From: Branchiostoma belcheri
Lineage: Eukaryota; Chordata; Leptocardii; Amphioxiformes; Branchiostomatidae
DNA: 64,000 nt
Direction of reading: 5' to 3'
NCBI RefSeq assembly: GCF_001625305.1
Contig: NW_017804353.1
Location: 2,857,209 to 2,921,208, forward strand
Positions within the stretch are counted from its first letter, which is position 1, and each line of letters opens with the position of its first letter. Under the pieces are notes generated by a model. That model worked only from the letters and a program-made list of their open reading frames with translations, was not told the DNA's origin and ran no database searches. Shown piece after piece: positions 1 through 12,575 of the stretch. The translations under genes were made by a program, and so were the position numbers.

Positions 1-3000
1 AAATGGAAGTTACGCTTAGTCGTAACTATAAACCTGTCAGGACAGGTAGGTGATCCTGACGTTATAGCTTTGTCCTTGGAGTAGCAGCAACGAAACGTTA
101 AAAGACTTTCTACTCTCCTATCTATGCGTCACACAAGACTGAGTCGGTTGTAGAGAGTGAAATGATACACAAACTACCCATTTCGAAGCTTTTTTGCTTG
201 GTGTACGTAGCCTTATTCATTGGCTGTTATAAAAGCCAACTCACGTATTGATGGCCAGAGGGTTAAATCAGTCGCGCCAATGCAAGGTTTGTTATCCAAT
301 TAAACCCAACCTTCGGTTCAACAGTAAATCCTTTTTATGCGCTCGCTATAAAACGTATGTTTCAAACTTTGCGTTCAGTGGAGCAGAATGGTTCTTTTGC
401 CAAGAGCAGGGCACGGTTAGAGATCGTTGCCAAATGGATGCATACGTTGAAAGCCACTGAATGTGTGAACTCTGTGTATCAGGTTGTGAAGAAAATGGAT
501 AGGCTGAAGAGAATAACGCGAAGGTTGTTGGACGTAAAAAGTTGTAGATGGCGGCGTGTAATTAGTGCGGACTGCCGACCGTGTAATGACATGGCCTTCC
601 AATTACTTTTTGTTCTGTCGTGCATAAAGATTTGGCAGGTCCTAAAGTTCCCTTAACAGATGGTCCACTCTCTGCGCATTTCCCTCAATTGGAACGGGAA
701 GATTTACCGCAAGCTGCTCTCTCCTTATTCTGCCAAATATATATTACAAACTTCGCATTTACCTCATCCATCTTACAGAACGTGGATTACAGAACCGTGG
801 CACAGTACCGGCACAGGGGAGATTATACGAACAGGTTTTCTCATCTCCATACATATCATGGATTAGGATGATCCTTCGGTGTCCTAGTTATGCTGTAGAT
901 GGTTTTACCCCAAAAAATTCAATTAAAGTTCTCGTGACTTTTTGATAGCCACTAGAACAGAGTTTTTCCGCCCGCGGCTATATGTTCATGTCTATTGCAC
1001 AATGAGGCATTGCACATTGTATGAGGTAGCATGTGCATGCATATTACCAATATATCCATTTGTTGTTTACCATATTCTATATGCGGGCTGTACAATTGTG
1101 TGTCTCATTGTGTGTGCAAAATTCAGCCACAATCTAACCAGACTCAAAGAAACTGTCAGTTATAACCACATAAAAATCGGTTCGTTACATGAAGTCTCAA
1201 TGAAAAACATTTTTCATTCTTACAAGCTATACTGGTGGGATGTTAAATAAGATACACTATATCCAGACCACAATGTATTTTAACGCATGTGATAAAATAA
1301 TATTGTGTTTCAGGATGAAGCCATCGTAAGTCGGACTTAAGGAAGAATAAAGTTTTTAAGACCAAGTAGGTAGCTTCCTTGTGCAGGGCGTTTCTCCTGC
1401 TAGTTAAGATAATGAACTCCCAGGAGAATACGTAGCGATGCAAACGGTCCCCTAACCAGATTGCGTGGCTCCCCTTTTTGATTTATTCTCGCGACTGATT
1501 TTGTTACTTCGAATCTCTTCGGGTCCAAACTGGCAGTCAGCTACAATCCCATTAAATCCTTCAAAACCATTGACCAACTCTCCCTGGCCTGATTGCCATC
1601 CAGACGATATGGCACTGCCCATTTAAAAACTGGCAATACTCCGACCATTTACACAGGGTGCGGTCAGCATCTTTAATTTTAGGATCGCGGGAACATAAAA
1701 TCCTTACTTTTTAGTAGAGTTCGCTCTACTCAGGCTCACTTTCAATTGGTTTGGAGGTTGGAGTATCTCCGTTGATGGCATCGATATTTTATCCTTACGA
1801 ATTGCATTGACTTCGCGGGAAGAAAATACACGGAGGCGAAATTAGCTTGATGAAATATTCATGGTCAAAGTTTCGGAGCATGTCCTCCGAATAGGCACTT
1901 AGGATCGTTACAGTAGCGGCGCGCACGCTCGCTATATTTTCGGGGTGTACTTTGCTGATTGCCTTCTCGGCTTGATTTGTGATTATTGCTTCTCCTGCTC
2001 ATTTTGCTGAAACTGATCTATCCCACAGGCCTTGAGACGGAGGCTGGGCCGGAAGATTTAAGTTCTTAACTCTTTAGGATTTGTTTTATGTGGATTCACT
2101 TTACATTTATGGGCTGGAGTACATTTCCTATTGTTACAAACATTTATTGCTTTTCCCAAGTCTTCTATATGCCTTATGATGATACAAATGTTTTTGAAAC
2201 ATCGGTTTGACGTACTGCCCGGGGAACCTCAGCAGCGCAGGCAATATATCTAGTTACAATCGCTTGAAAGGCTGTAAATCTTAGTGTTTCATTTAGCAAA
2301 TCTTAGTAGATTCGTCATAAACATTATATTATGATATACAAAACTTAAATTGATGCCTGTTTCATAACAGTCAAGAAAAAGAAAATACATTCTACACTAA
2401 CCAAGTCAGCGACACTAAAAGACTGCTATGAACAGATGGCATCTTAAAGAATATGTATTTCCGTGAAAAATGAACAGTTGCAGAATGTCTTTACAGTTAT
2501 TGTGATTTGTGATTGTGACCTGTGAAGACGAATACGCTAGGGGAAACTGAGAAGTCCTCGGAGTCCCTCGGTGGGTCGTTCCGTTTAATGTTGTAATTCA
2601 TTCAAATCAAAAAGCTGAGTTTATGGCTGAAGATATTACATTAAGTGCCCAGAGATTGACCTCCTGAACAAACCGTTTTCGTATAGGTCGTTTGCGAATC
2701 GTTTTGGTGCTTCTCAAAGATGGTACGGCTATTAGCTTCGGCCCCTGTTACACATAACCACATATTTCAAAATGTTGAAAACATTCGGGTCAGGACGGAA
2801 AGTTCGGCCATGGTTAGTGCTTGTCTGGTGTTCGGGAGTCGTTGGGTCAACAGTAGTATAGGGGCCACGTTGTTTGGAGTCACATTTCGCATAAACTTTC
2901 GCACAAATCTCTTACGACTGCTCCCGAACTTCAACCACCCATGGTTGGTTGGTCGGGGGTGGTTCTGAATATCTGGCCAGGACTTAAGTATTTGCACCGC

Positions 3001-4789
3001 CTTCCCAAAAAGTTCTCTAACCTTATCGTCCCAGGGTGTAGAATTAGAACCCAACTAATTCCCATGTCACACCAGGCTAACGAGTAAGCTGTGGACACCA
3101 TCCATTCAACTCCTCCCATATACAGAGCACGTACTTTACACAGTGTGGCACTCTCTCCACGACCACACCTTTCCAAAAAGTTAGCTAAGCTTATCGTCTC
3201 CATGCACGCACACTTGCGAACATCCCAGATAACTCTTAAAGACTTCTCGGGGAACCGGCAGCAACTTTACAGCCACACGTCTTTTGTCCCGTTCAGGTCT
3301 TACATGCAGAGTTAATTTGTAGTTATGGTCTTCCTGCCCATTTCACGGAGACACGCAGTCTGTAGGATCCCTACTTTGCTGATGAGACTGCCTTCATTCG
3401 ATATGGTGCTTTACGATCCTGCCTGGTAGCTTTCCACGTTCGGGTCCAGCTTCTCGCAATTACCTATACATGTTAAATGGAGCGGGTCTGATTTACTCTC
3501 AGGAGCCCCTCCGATGCGCGTTTGGATAACAGTAAAGGCCCGGAAGGCTTGGTCACGATGATAAAATAATCCTCTTCTGTCGATATGACACGCTGCTTTA
3601 CTGTACTTAACGATTTGTAGTCGTCCCTGACGGCTCAAAGGAGGATAAGACTCTTCATATTCCTGGCACGCAGTAGTCAGTAGAGTGACACAAAATTCTC
3701 ATACCTTATCATTCTTTTGTTCATACTGTAAGTGGTTTTTAAAGTGTATTTAGCTATAGGGTATTAAGGATCTGAATTCTTTGTTTGAACCAATCTTTAT
3801 TCATGAGGAGTTTAAACCTGCCTGGATATCGATTTTCATGGATAAAGATTCAACTTGGTGCCAACACAAAAAGCGTGAAATCGTCGAATTTGCGACTTCT
3901 CTTTTTGTCTTCTTTTAGGATTGTTTAGGACTCTAGGTAGTTGGAGCAAAGTTAAGTCTTTACTGGCCCTCTATTGGCTACTTCTTTCCCCTTACTGGCA
4001 ATATGTACTTTCTCACCTTCTCACTTCTGGCAATATTTACTAATGCAGATTAACTTTCACGCGAATCTAAAGGTCTTCATGCCCTTTAACGTTAGTCTCC
4101 GGGCAGATCGGATTGCCGGAGAGGGTTGATGATGGAGATGTGCACCATTACTTACAGTAACGAGTATCACTGATCTCCAACACGAACATTCTGATAGGCA
4201 CCGAAACGTCAGTAAAGCAGGTAAGAGTCATTGCTATGTTTCACCAACCTGATAAAATTATTCTCAGAACTATAGATCTGATTCGTATCCACAAGACGAC
4301 AGCACCCAGTTTGTCGTCAAGACTCTCTTCCCTCCTGAGACCAGTGACTGATGAGCGACATAACCATTCTCAGTGTACATTTGTTACCGGCAGATTCTTC
4401 TGCAACATCCAAAGACATTACGGAGTGATGCATGAGACATAAGCTTCCATAAAACCCGACATCCGGTATCTCAAGCGAGAAAACGTCTTACGAGAAAGAT
4501 TCGCTTCTGTGCTTAACAGCTTTAAGTCGCCTCGGGCTTATCAGATACGGCCACCCGCGAAAGATAAGTCCTGCTATCATCGCGGTAACATCACTCCGGT
4601 CTTTGAACCTTATTGATGTATGTTCCGAAAAGTAGGTCAAACACGGCGTACATCTTCGACAGTTCAAAGGCGTGAGTTTGTCATATTGGCGGGCAAACAC
4701 GGAACTTCTAGCTGTCCGTGAGCGGCCATCTATTAAAGATGGGTACAGTCTGGCATGTTTTCTTTTAACTGTCACTGAAACATCCGTAG
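1..4789. other. Gene-free stretch
   Basis: AT-rich, with short open frames on both strands and no recognisable domain, RNA gene or repeat array. A word pattern near 4.10-4.16 kb loosely resembles one near 5.34-5.40 kb. Confidence 0.5.
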
Positions 4790-5110
4790 TGCGATCATAG
4801 ATAAAGTTCTGTTGTATCCAGAAACGTTCTTTATCCAAAACCATGCTCATGGTTCTGAATAGGATGGTTCTGGATAGTCCAGAACTGTGCCTAGGGCAAA
4901 TCTACGTTGAACTTCTGAGATACGCGACGACTGTCCAAAACCGTGCCTGATCCCAAACCTCACCCATTTAGGTATACAACTAGATAGGCGCGGTTTTCGA
5001 TAAGATAGAGACTATCCAAACGATTCTGGATACGATAGAGACTATCCAGAATCGTGCCTGATTCCAAACCTCACCTATTTAGGAATTGAACTAGCTAAAC
5101 GGGTCTGGAT
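4790..5110. repeat. Dispersed palindromic repeat, locus 1 (multiple subunits)
   Basis: Subunits related to AGAACCGTGCCTGATCC...GGTTCTGGATACG. It contains a perfect 13-bp-arm hairpin, ACGATTCTGGATA (5020-5032) and TATCCAGAATCGT (5043-5055), with a 10-base loop, and a smaller TTCTGGA-tag-TCCAGAA near 4870. Related copies lie near 26.7, 43.9, 48.9, 49.5 and 50.7 kb. The boundaries are unclear. Confidence 0.75.
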
Positions 5111-7040
5111 ACGACAGCTTCTGCCTGCCAGTACAGCGGTACAAACACAGTCCGGGGCCTGTTCGTCTTCCTATCGGCCCATCAGCGGCGGAAGTAAATT
5201 GATTACCGAGCCAAACAAGTCGACAGTTTCAATTTCTGGGCACCGATCGACTGGTCATCGGGCCAACCGCCGCATCCATCAGCGGCCGAACGTTTAACGG
5301 CCGTTCTTCTTCAACCAGGGCCGGCCGGCCGGTTCGGGGCCGGAGATTGCCGCGGAGTGGGTTAATGGTGGAGGTAACGTCTTTTCATTACCGAGCACAG
5401 AAGTAACGACACGGCTCTCTGCGCGTCGTAAACACAAACACCGACCGTTCTCATCTTGTAAAACGAAGTTTTAAGGCGTCGCAGGAAACATGAGGGGTAA
5501 TTGAGGCAACATCGCTGTATGATAACCACTTTGCCACGTCGGAGATAAAGGATTTTGTGGTCTTAATCTTACAGTCCCAGTTGCCATGGAAACGTGATTG
5601 GTCATACTATGACGTCAAACGTCGCCTTGAAAAGGACCTTGGAAGTGTTGTACATGTGCTTCAACACAGATATACGAACATTTTTTGTGATTTTTATACG
5701 TTGCACTACTGCGTAAAAGAAGTTAAGTGTGGTTCAGCCGTCAGGAACTAGCTATGCTACATGATGTCTACTTTCAACAATGAGGTAAAAGGCAGTAGTG
5801 GCGTCTTGAAAACGTAGAGATCTCCGCACATTGCGTTTCGTGATCCGTCAGTTCCGGTACGTTGGCCCCATCTCGTCGATGGAACTTCAGAGGCAATTGA
5901 ACAGCGCCGTTTTGATTGAACATGGCTTCAAGTGGTCGGATTGCTTTTTACCCTCGCCTGTTCAAACTCGCAGCCGTTAACGTCTCTGTCCTGTCATTGA
6001 CAAAAGCACTGGCTGAAATTGGGCAAGGTTAACACTTGTTGGTGGTGGATTCGCGTCACGTTGGATGCTTCTGTGCACAGCAGCCATTTCGGGATGGTGA
6101 TTCAACATTGTTTTAGGATGCATGAAGTAAAGTACTTGCCTGGAAGGTGTAGGTTTGGCCATTCAGGTTTTACCACTTCATCTTTTCATGCCCCGTAAAC
6201 TTCAGTGGTTCTATCAATACAGGAACTGCTTCTCTACCAGTTTTCAGTTTCTGTGAAGACGGTGCGAGGAGGGCAAGGGGTTTTAAGCCATGCCGAGTCT
6301 AGTGATCGACGAAATCTTATTTTTATTACTGTACGAAAAGATTTTACGTATACTGTCATTTACTGTCATCGGTAAATCTTTTCGTGTTGTGTTTAAGACG
6401 TAATTTTGTGCATGTAATGGTTGCAGTTGGTGAACTGCAAATTTCCTGTTAAATATCACAATATTGTATTACTTTCAAATTTGCACTGGATATGATTATT
6501 CCGTTTGCGTCGGAAAATTATCGACACCTACTCTTGCATGGTCCCAGCGTTTCTTTCACCGTAATTAATAATCGATTTTAGATGTAATATCGCACGGCTC
6601 TTTCTTCTGTCATGCTTTCAATCGATATTGTAACGGCTAATGTAAGCTTTGTCACAATGCAAAATACCTGCCAGCGTATGGAATACCAAACCTCTACTTC
6701 AGTATCTTCATAAAAAGTGCACTTTTCGATCTTACGTTCTTAAATATTGGAAACATAATTGGGGTATCATAAATCATATAGCAGTTGCCTTCTCCACAGT
6801 GATCTGAGACTGTGGAAATAATTGATGATATCGGTTTCTTTCGATAAATCACTGGGTACAATAATGGCTGTTTACTTCATTTTCGGCTACCATTAGTGTA
6901 CAGATATATCATCATGAGACCGTCATTATCGAAAATCATCTATCGAGTCAAGAAAATCACCTCTCCATAGACCATTACTCGTGTGGGAGCGCCAGGGGGA
7001 AGTACCTGCTGACACTCAGCAGTGTGCGCTGCTAGGACCA
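5111..7040. other. Gene-free stretch with a GC-rich islet
   Basis: GC-rich islet at about 5150-5440, including a GGCCGGCCGGCCGG run, then AT-rich DNA. It contains an inverted repeat at 6333-6344/6374-6385. No gene recognised. Confidence 0.5.
6333..6385. repeat. Short inverted repeat
   Basis: ACGAAAAGATTT (6333-6344) and its reverse complement (6374-6385) enclose a loop that carries TACTGTCAT twice. It is a 53-bp hairpin of unknown role. Confidence 0.6.
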
Positions 7041-7220
7041 TGACAGGGTCTGACCCCGGAAACACTCACCCTGATACAACATAACCCCGGAAATAGTCAC
7101 CCTGACACGGCATGACCCCGGAAACACTCACCCTAACATGGTCTGACCCCGGAAACACTCACCCTAACACGGTCTGACCTCGGAAACACTCACCCTGACA
7201 CGGTCTGACACGGGAAATAC
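7041..7220. repeat. 31-bp minisatellite, about 5.5 copies
   Basis: Tandem copies of a unit containing GACCCCGGAAACACTCACCC with ~31-bp period and a few substitutions. Confidence 0.9.
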
Positions 7221-10040
7221 GTCAGGTTGGGCTCATAAGCCACTCACCAAGCTGACAACAAAGACCATGACAAGCATCTTATTGTGATTATTTGCTTAAA
7301 TTTGCATAAAGGCCCATGGAAACACTTTGCCCTGGACCTGACCACATCACCTTAAAATGATCAGTGATATGAAGCTCCCATTTATGGTCCTGGACTACTT
7401 GTATGGATTTCTTAAAAGTTTTGTCCTGGACCAATCTCAATGCAAAGATGATGACTTGTATCTCCGGTTTTATTTACCCTTGCATCGGCTGCCTTTGGTA
7501 TTGTGTTGTATTGTGCGCAATATTGGGAATTTAAAGAAACAAAATACTTCTTCGCCAGGTTCTCTGTGACTTTTGTCTTGCCAGCATCTCTCAAAGAAAC
7601 GCATTAGAATGCTCACCATCGATCAGCTGTACACTTGCCTTTCATATGGAGCGCTATCACCATTACAGAATTACTCCCACACGCAAGCTGCTGCCGTGCG
7701 GCCGACCTCCGTGCGATTACCGCTGTGCCATGATTCACGCAGAGACCCCACCGGGATTCCTCTCAGCAGGAAACTTCTATCTTTTCCCAGAATAAAAGCC
7801 ATGATTCAGGAGCAAGTGATGAAAGCGTTTATGATGCGCCATTACTGAGATGAGTCTGTCAGAGACTCGGCGGTTCCCGTTGTTATCAACCGGCCCAAGG
7901 CTCCATCAGTCTTCCCGTCCTGGTGCCATGTCAGGTCGTTAACACCGGCTCCGGTATCACCTCCGACGTTTTAAAGTTTTATGGCGGATATTTTTCCCGG
8001 AGAGAAGCATCAGTTATGTCGTTAATGCACTAACATGTTTGTCACAGATGGAAGCCTGGAGAGCAGATGGAATCCGCGAATGGTATCATATACGTTCTAT
8101 TATCATGATGATGTATGATGATACTAACATCTTCCCCTAACATTGCAAGGCTTGGTGTTGCGAAATGGGCAAGAAACATTGAAATTAAACCTGATATTTT
8201 CTTGCTCTGTATACCTGCCATGTTTATCGGAGTGTGGTGTCGAACCAAAAGGTATCAAAATCTCCAGTACATCATGACGGAGGTAAAAGTCGTAACTTCA
8301 CTCTAAGGGAACACTATATTGTTATAGAATACTGCGTTATGTAATGTACTGCATTATATAATGTATGGATCTGCTCTCTATATGTATTCCACATTTAAAA
8401 ACTAACGTTTCATAAAGCAACAGAGGTAGGCACGACTGCTTGAAACATGCACAAAATACGACATATTCCACCCATCCTCAATAAGCACCTCGGCTCTAAT
8501 GGTACGCCGTTAGTTAGTCGTTAGTTCGGAAAGCACGCTGCGCCGCTGGAGCGTTTTGTGACTCCCCTGGAATCTTTCTTCATTACGGAAAACACTTATG
8601 CTCAATGAATCTCGGTTATGGTACGGAACAGTTGTTTTATGTGTCCCATTGCTGGATCTACTGCGGCGAAGATTCGTCTGTAATATCATTTCCCCGTCAG
8701 GGGTACATGGTCTTAGCGCAGACGTGCAGCGGTAGATCTTTATAATCTTCCTGGAGGTTTCAGGGAGTCTTGCCAAAACATGAATCTTGCCTAAGTTTGC
8801 ACCTGTGTAAAAGTCAGTTATCACCTGCACCCCGACTGAGATTCACACTAGAATACAACATAAAATAGACGATAACATGAATTATGAACAGAAGCCTGTT
8901 AACAAAATATCAAACAGCCATCACCATTAATATTAATTGGGCATGATCATAACGAAATGCTATTAGTCTTAGAAAGCAACGGTTTGCCTTATTGCGATGG
9001 TTATTTCCCAATCATTTCTACATAAATATGACCAGACTAAAGATATTCATGCTACGCTCAGTATTCTGTCCTCAGCAGGTGAAATACCACTTACCCCAAG
9101 AGCGCGCTTGTAGCAAGTAGATTGCAGGGAAGATTTAGGTGTTCAGGTTCAATCGAGCATCTGGTCGAGTTACAAAGTAATCTTAGTGGAGTGGAACTCT
9201 CTCTGTTCTCATAGAGGCATGAATTGATTGTGGTAACTGCCTTCCAGTGCCGGAATTGCAAACGTCTGAGTGGTCATTTTGCCGTTTTGTTACTTCCAGT
9301 TAAACGGTTCTCTGCTATTTCGTTCCGCGACAGTAATGGTGGTTTTAGTAAGATCAACAAGTCTTAAAGTGTACAGGATCTAAACACAATTTGGTGTATA
9401 TTTTTTTAATGAACGGTTTTGCTTGAATGAGTAATATGATAAATGGATGAGATTTTAACTGGGTGGATTGAATTCACGGCACAAGCGCACTTGATATATG
9501 TGAACCTGCTGACCAACGCAGTTTCCAACAGTTCTGGATGAGGTCAGGCCAGGTCAGCTGCCTAGCTTTGTGCAGGGCCATGTATTTATAGATTTTCAGA
9601 TCTTGAGAATGAAACAGCTACGTCTGCGGCTTTACATCAGCGTAACACAATCGGTAAAATTCAAACGACTTGAACCGTGGGCCGGATGTTAACGGTGGTT
9701 AACTCCGTCCATCACAGCCGGGTCATCCTGGGGTCACCACTGAGAATGTCCCCCTTCTTTATTGCAATTAATTCGCATACCGTGAAATTGAAACCGTACA
9801 TTTTGCCGATTTCTGACTTGATTTGTCGGCGTTAGTAGGCTATTTTTGGTCAAGATTTTATCCAAGAGCGAGGAATCACTGACAGGTCGTACCGATTCAC
9901 CCAGATGGGTCCCATTGTCCCGGGTGAGAGCACACATAAGTCGTCTACCGTGCTATGGTGCAGGACTGAACGGGAAGCTCTCAAAGAAATGAGGTTATGC
10001 CTTTTGGTACTGTGACATAAGAATTGTGGTCTTGTCAGTC
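7221..10040. other. Gene-free stretch
   Basis: No coding, RNA or repeat feature supported. Short open frames (for example 7357-7569 and 8510-8830) have no recognisable domain. Confidence 0.5.
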
Positions 10041-10124
10041 TTATCCCATCTGATCTAATTCTACTATCTCATCTGTATGAAAATTTATATAGATGAAATA
10101 GTAAGATTAGATCAGTCGGTATAA
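10041..10124. ncRNA. Candidate pre-miRNA-like hairpin
   Basis: Inverted repeat. Left core TGATCTAATTCTACTATCTCATCT is at 10051-10074 and right core AGATGAAATAGTAAGATTAGATCA at 10091-10114. One of the three differences is a wobble and the other two are C-A mismatches. Pairing extends inward over four more bases to an 8-base loop, and outward over about ten partly paired bases. The result is a ~35-bp imperfect stem of about 84 nt with a small loop, the shape of an animal pri-miRNA hairpin. The seed was not recognised. It could instead be a small fold-back repeat; the strand is unknown. Confidence 0.35.
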
Positions 10125-12293
10125 ACCCAAAATAATCCTGATATGTTTTCTCTGAGAATAGATGAGACGGCATCGCTCTATTATCAGCTTACACAGGCCA
10201 AACAGAATATAATCCGGCGTGTAGTAATTCTAGATCTACTAGACGATGACATCTTGCTGATTACAAGTTGTAACAGGCAGGGCGTGGACCATGTTTCTCT
10301 TTCTCCTGTTGGTTTGCAATGGTCATGATGGAATATGTCAGTGGTCTATCCTGTACATACACTGTGGGTTAATTGATGGATGCATGATGCCAGATTTAAG
10401 TGGGACGCTTTAGGTTGATCCGGCCTTTCGGGACCGACAGTCTCCCAAAGCCGGGTCAGGCCTCCTCCCGTTCCCGAGCTAGAATTACGCCGGCCGTTTA
10501 TTCCTTATTGTTACCCCGGCATGAAATGGTTTCACCCTGGCGCGACCCCTGATAACGCGCGACAGAACGGGATCTCCCGAGGAACCAAACAATATAATAA
10601 ATCAGCCAGGGGTCGGTTCGAGGTCGTCTAATTTCAGAAGATCCTTTCTGGCTTTATTGCCATTCCCGGCGGCGTGAAATTGAACACCCATAACTCCGAC
10701 CCGTTCGTTCTGTCCGGGGGCACAGGCTGGAGATGTAGGAGCATATGGGGGATTGCCGCCGGCAGCCCGCTGCTGAATATAGCTGACTCTGCAGCTCAGG
10801 TTCCCGGTAACACTAGCACACCTAGGTCGGATGACTCAGTAAGCAGACACGTCCTGGCCTAGATATTTCTGTTGTGTCAAGAGGTAATAATGTCATGTGC
10901 CATGGGTGTAAGTTTGCAGGGTGCCTGTGCCATTTGCCATGGTTATATTTATGTGAGTTTGCAGGTTGTCGGTGGTAGTTTGTCTACCTCTCAAATCCAT
11001 TATCTAAATCCTCTCTAGGCAGAGGTTGATTGGACAGATTGTGACCTTCTACGTACCGCTGAACTGTGCCTTGTGTATCGGATGCTGTGATGCCGGTTGG
11101 TCACGACTTTGGCACCGAAATATCTGCTTGCACGTAAAAATCCATGAAACACTCATCTTTCGTTAGTTACATTGCTGAGCAAAAGTGGTAAAATCACACA
11201 TCCTATGACATGACGTAGAAGTACATCTATCATGGCTGATGATCAAAAGAGAATTGAATTTCTCATATGTTGAAACACATGACTACACAGGGTGGAGGGA
11301 TTGTGTAAGGCTGATTATCTCTTACTTCGGTTCATTGATAATTGTGGTCCAAATTGCTCACCTGGGGCCATTATTAACTTAATGTCATTGCTTCCAGTTC
11401 CGGTAGTTGTCACGTGAATAAACAAATCTTTCCTTTTCAATTACTCTGACGTTCTAATTCATTTCATTTTGGGGTCATTACATGCTCCATACCCCATTCA
11501 CTTCTCGTATCTTATGTCTTCCTTTAACCAGAAATCATATTACACCTTCTAACTAACCAGTTTGGATATAAATTAAGGCAAATAAAAAAAAAGTGCGGAA
11601 AATTATGATCTGAAATAGTCCCCAAAGTAGACAAAACGGTACAATGCAAAGCAGTAGTTAAAGCAGAGAATGCCTGTAGATGAGACAGTAAAATTCGGCT
11701 CCTAGTCTTGCCATCAGATGTTGATGATCTAGGACAGGTGTGTGACAGTCGGGGGCATGTGAGGCAAGACACGACAAACTGTCACATCCAGCGGCCAGGA
11801 TCAGGGGTTGGTTAAGCACACAAGCTTAGTCGCATGGCATGGACAAAATCACTGTAGAGTCATAAAGTATACATATTAATGTACATTTACACTGACCTCT
11901 CCCGCTACCACAGTACGTTCCATACGACTATAAAGAATGGGTGCTATACAGTAACCCCTCCGTTTGAGTTATCTGTTAATACAAGTGAAGCAGCCAACCC
12001 AATATGTATGAATCACCCCGTGTATGTACATTCTTGTTGGAATACCTCCATCACTGTCGATGGGGATTATCCCGCGCGAAATACAATTGACCATGGATAA
12101 CAGAGGACCAGATTCCAATCTTCTCCGAGCGGAAACTAGCGGGAAATATTTATATTCGAGGCTCAAAGCTGGGGATTCCTGCTGGCACTGACCTCGGAAA
12201 GATATAAAATCAATGTTGTGTAGGTTTGACCATCAATATCTGTCCTGTATAACTCCTTAATCCAATAAACCACTGTCTGAGGTGGACACAAAC
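10125..12293. other. Gene-free stretch with a GC-rich islet
   Basis: GC-rich islet at about 10.40-10.86 kb, then AT-rich DNA. No open frame with a domain, no RNA gene seen. Confidence 0.45.
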
Positions 12294-12575
12294 ACAGCTG
12301 GGGTACTGTTTGTCCTGTAAAGTCCTGTTCTTGGGGAATTTCATGGTAGAAAGGGGATCCATGCAGTAGCGGTGTTGCTTATTTTGTTCTTTGGTTTTAC
12401 TCACTGACACTAGGCTAATCCTTATACCATATAATTATTCTTGCGTACTATTGGGGTGCTGTTCCTAAAGAGTGCAGTCAAGTTTCATGTCAGGAAGGGG
12501 ATTGATGCAAAAGCGGTGCTGCTTCTTCTATTTTGTAGTTTGGTTTTGCTCACTGACACTAGGCTAAGCCGTACA
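12294..12575. repeat. Tandem duplication, ~144-bp unit
   Basis: Two diverged copies share CACTGACACTAGGCTAA and an upstream GGGGAT..ATGCA..AGCGGTG segment at an offset of about 144 bp. Confidence 0.85.

Noticed and set aside
7041..7220. Possible CRISPR-like direct repeat array
   Set aside because: Units are contiguous with a 31-bp period and no unique spacers, in eukaryotic DNA; it is a minisatellite.
10600..10630. GGTTCGA word that could be a tRNA T-arm (also near 9.15 and 30.55 kb)
   Set aside because: No matching acceptor, D-arm or anticodon stem could be folded upstream at the right spacing.
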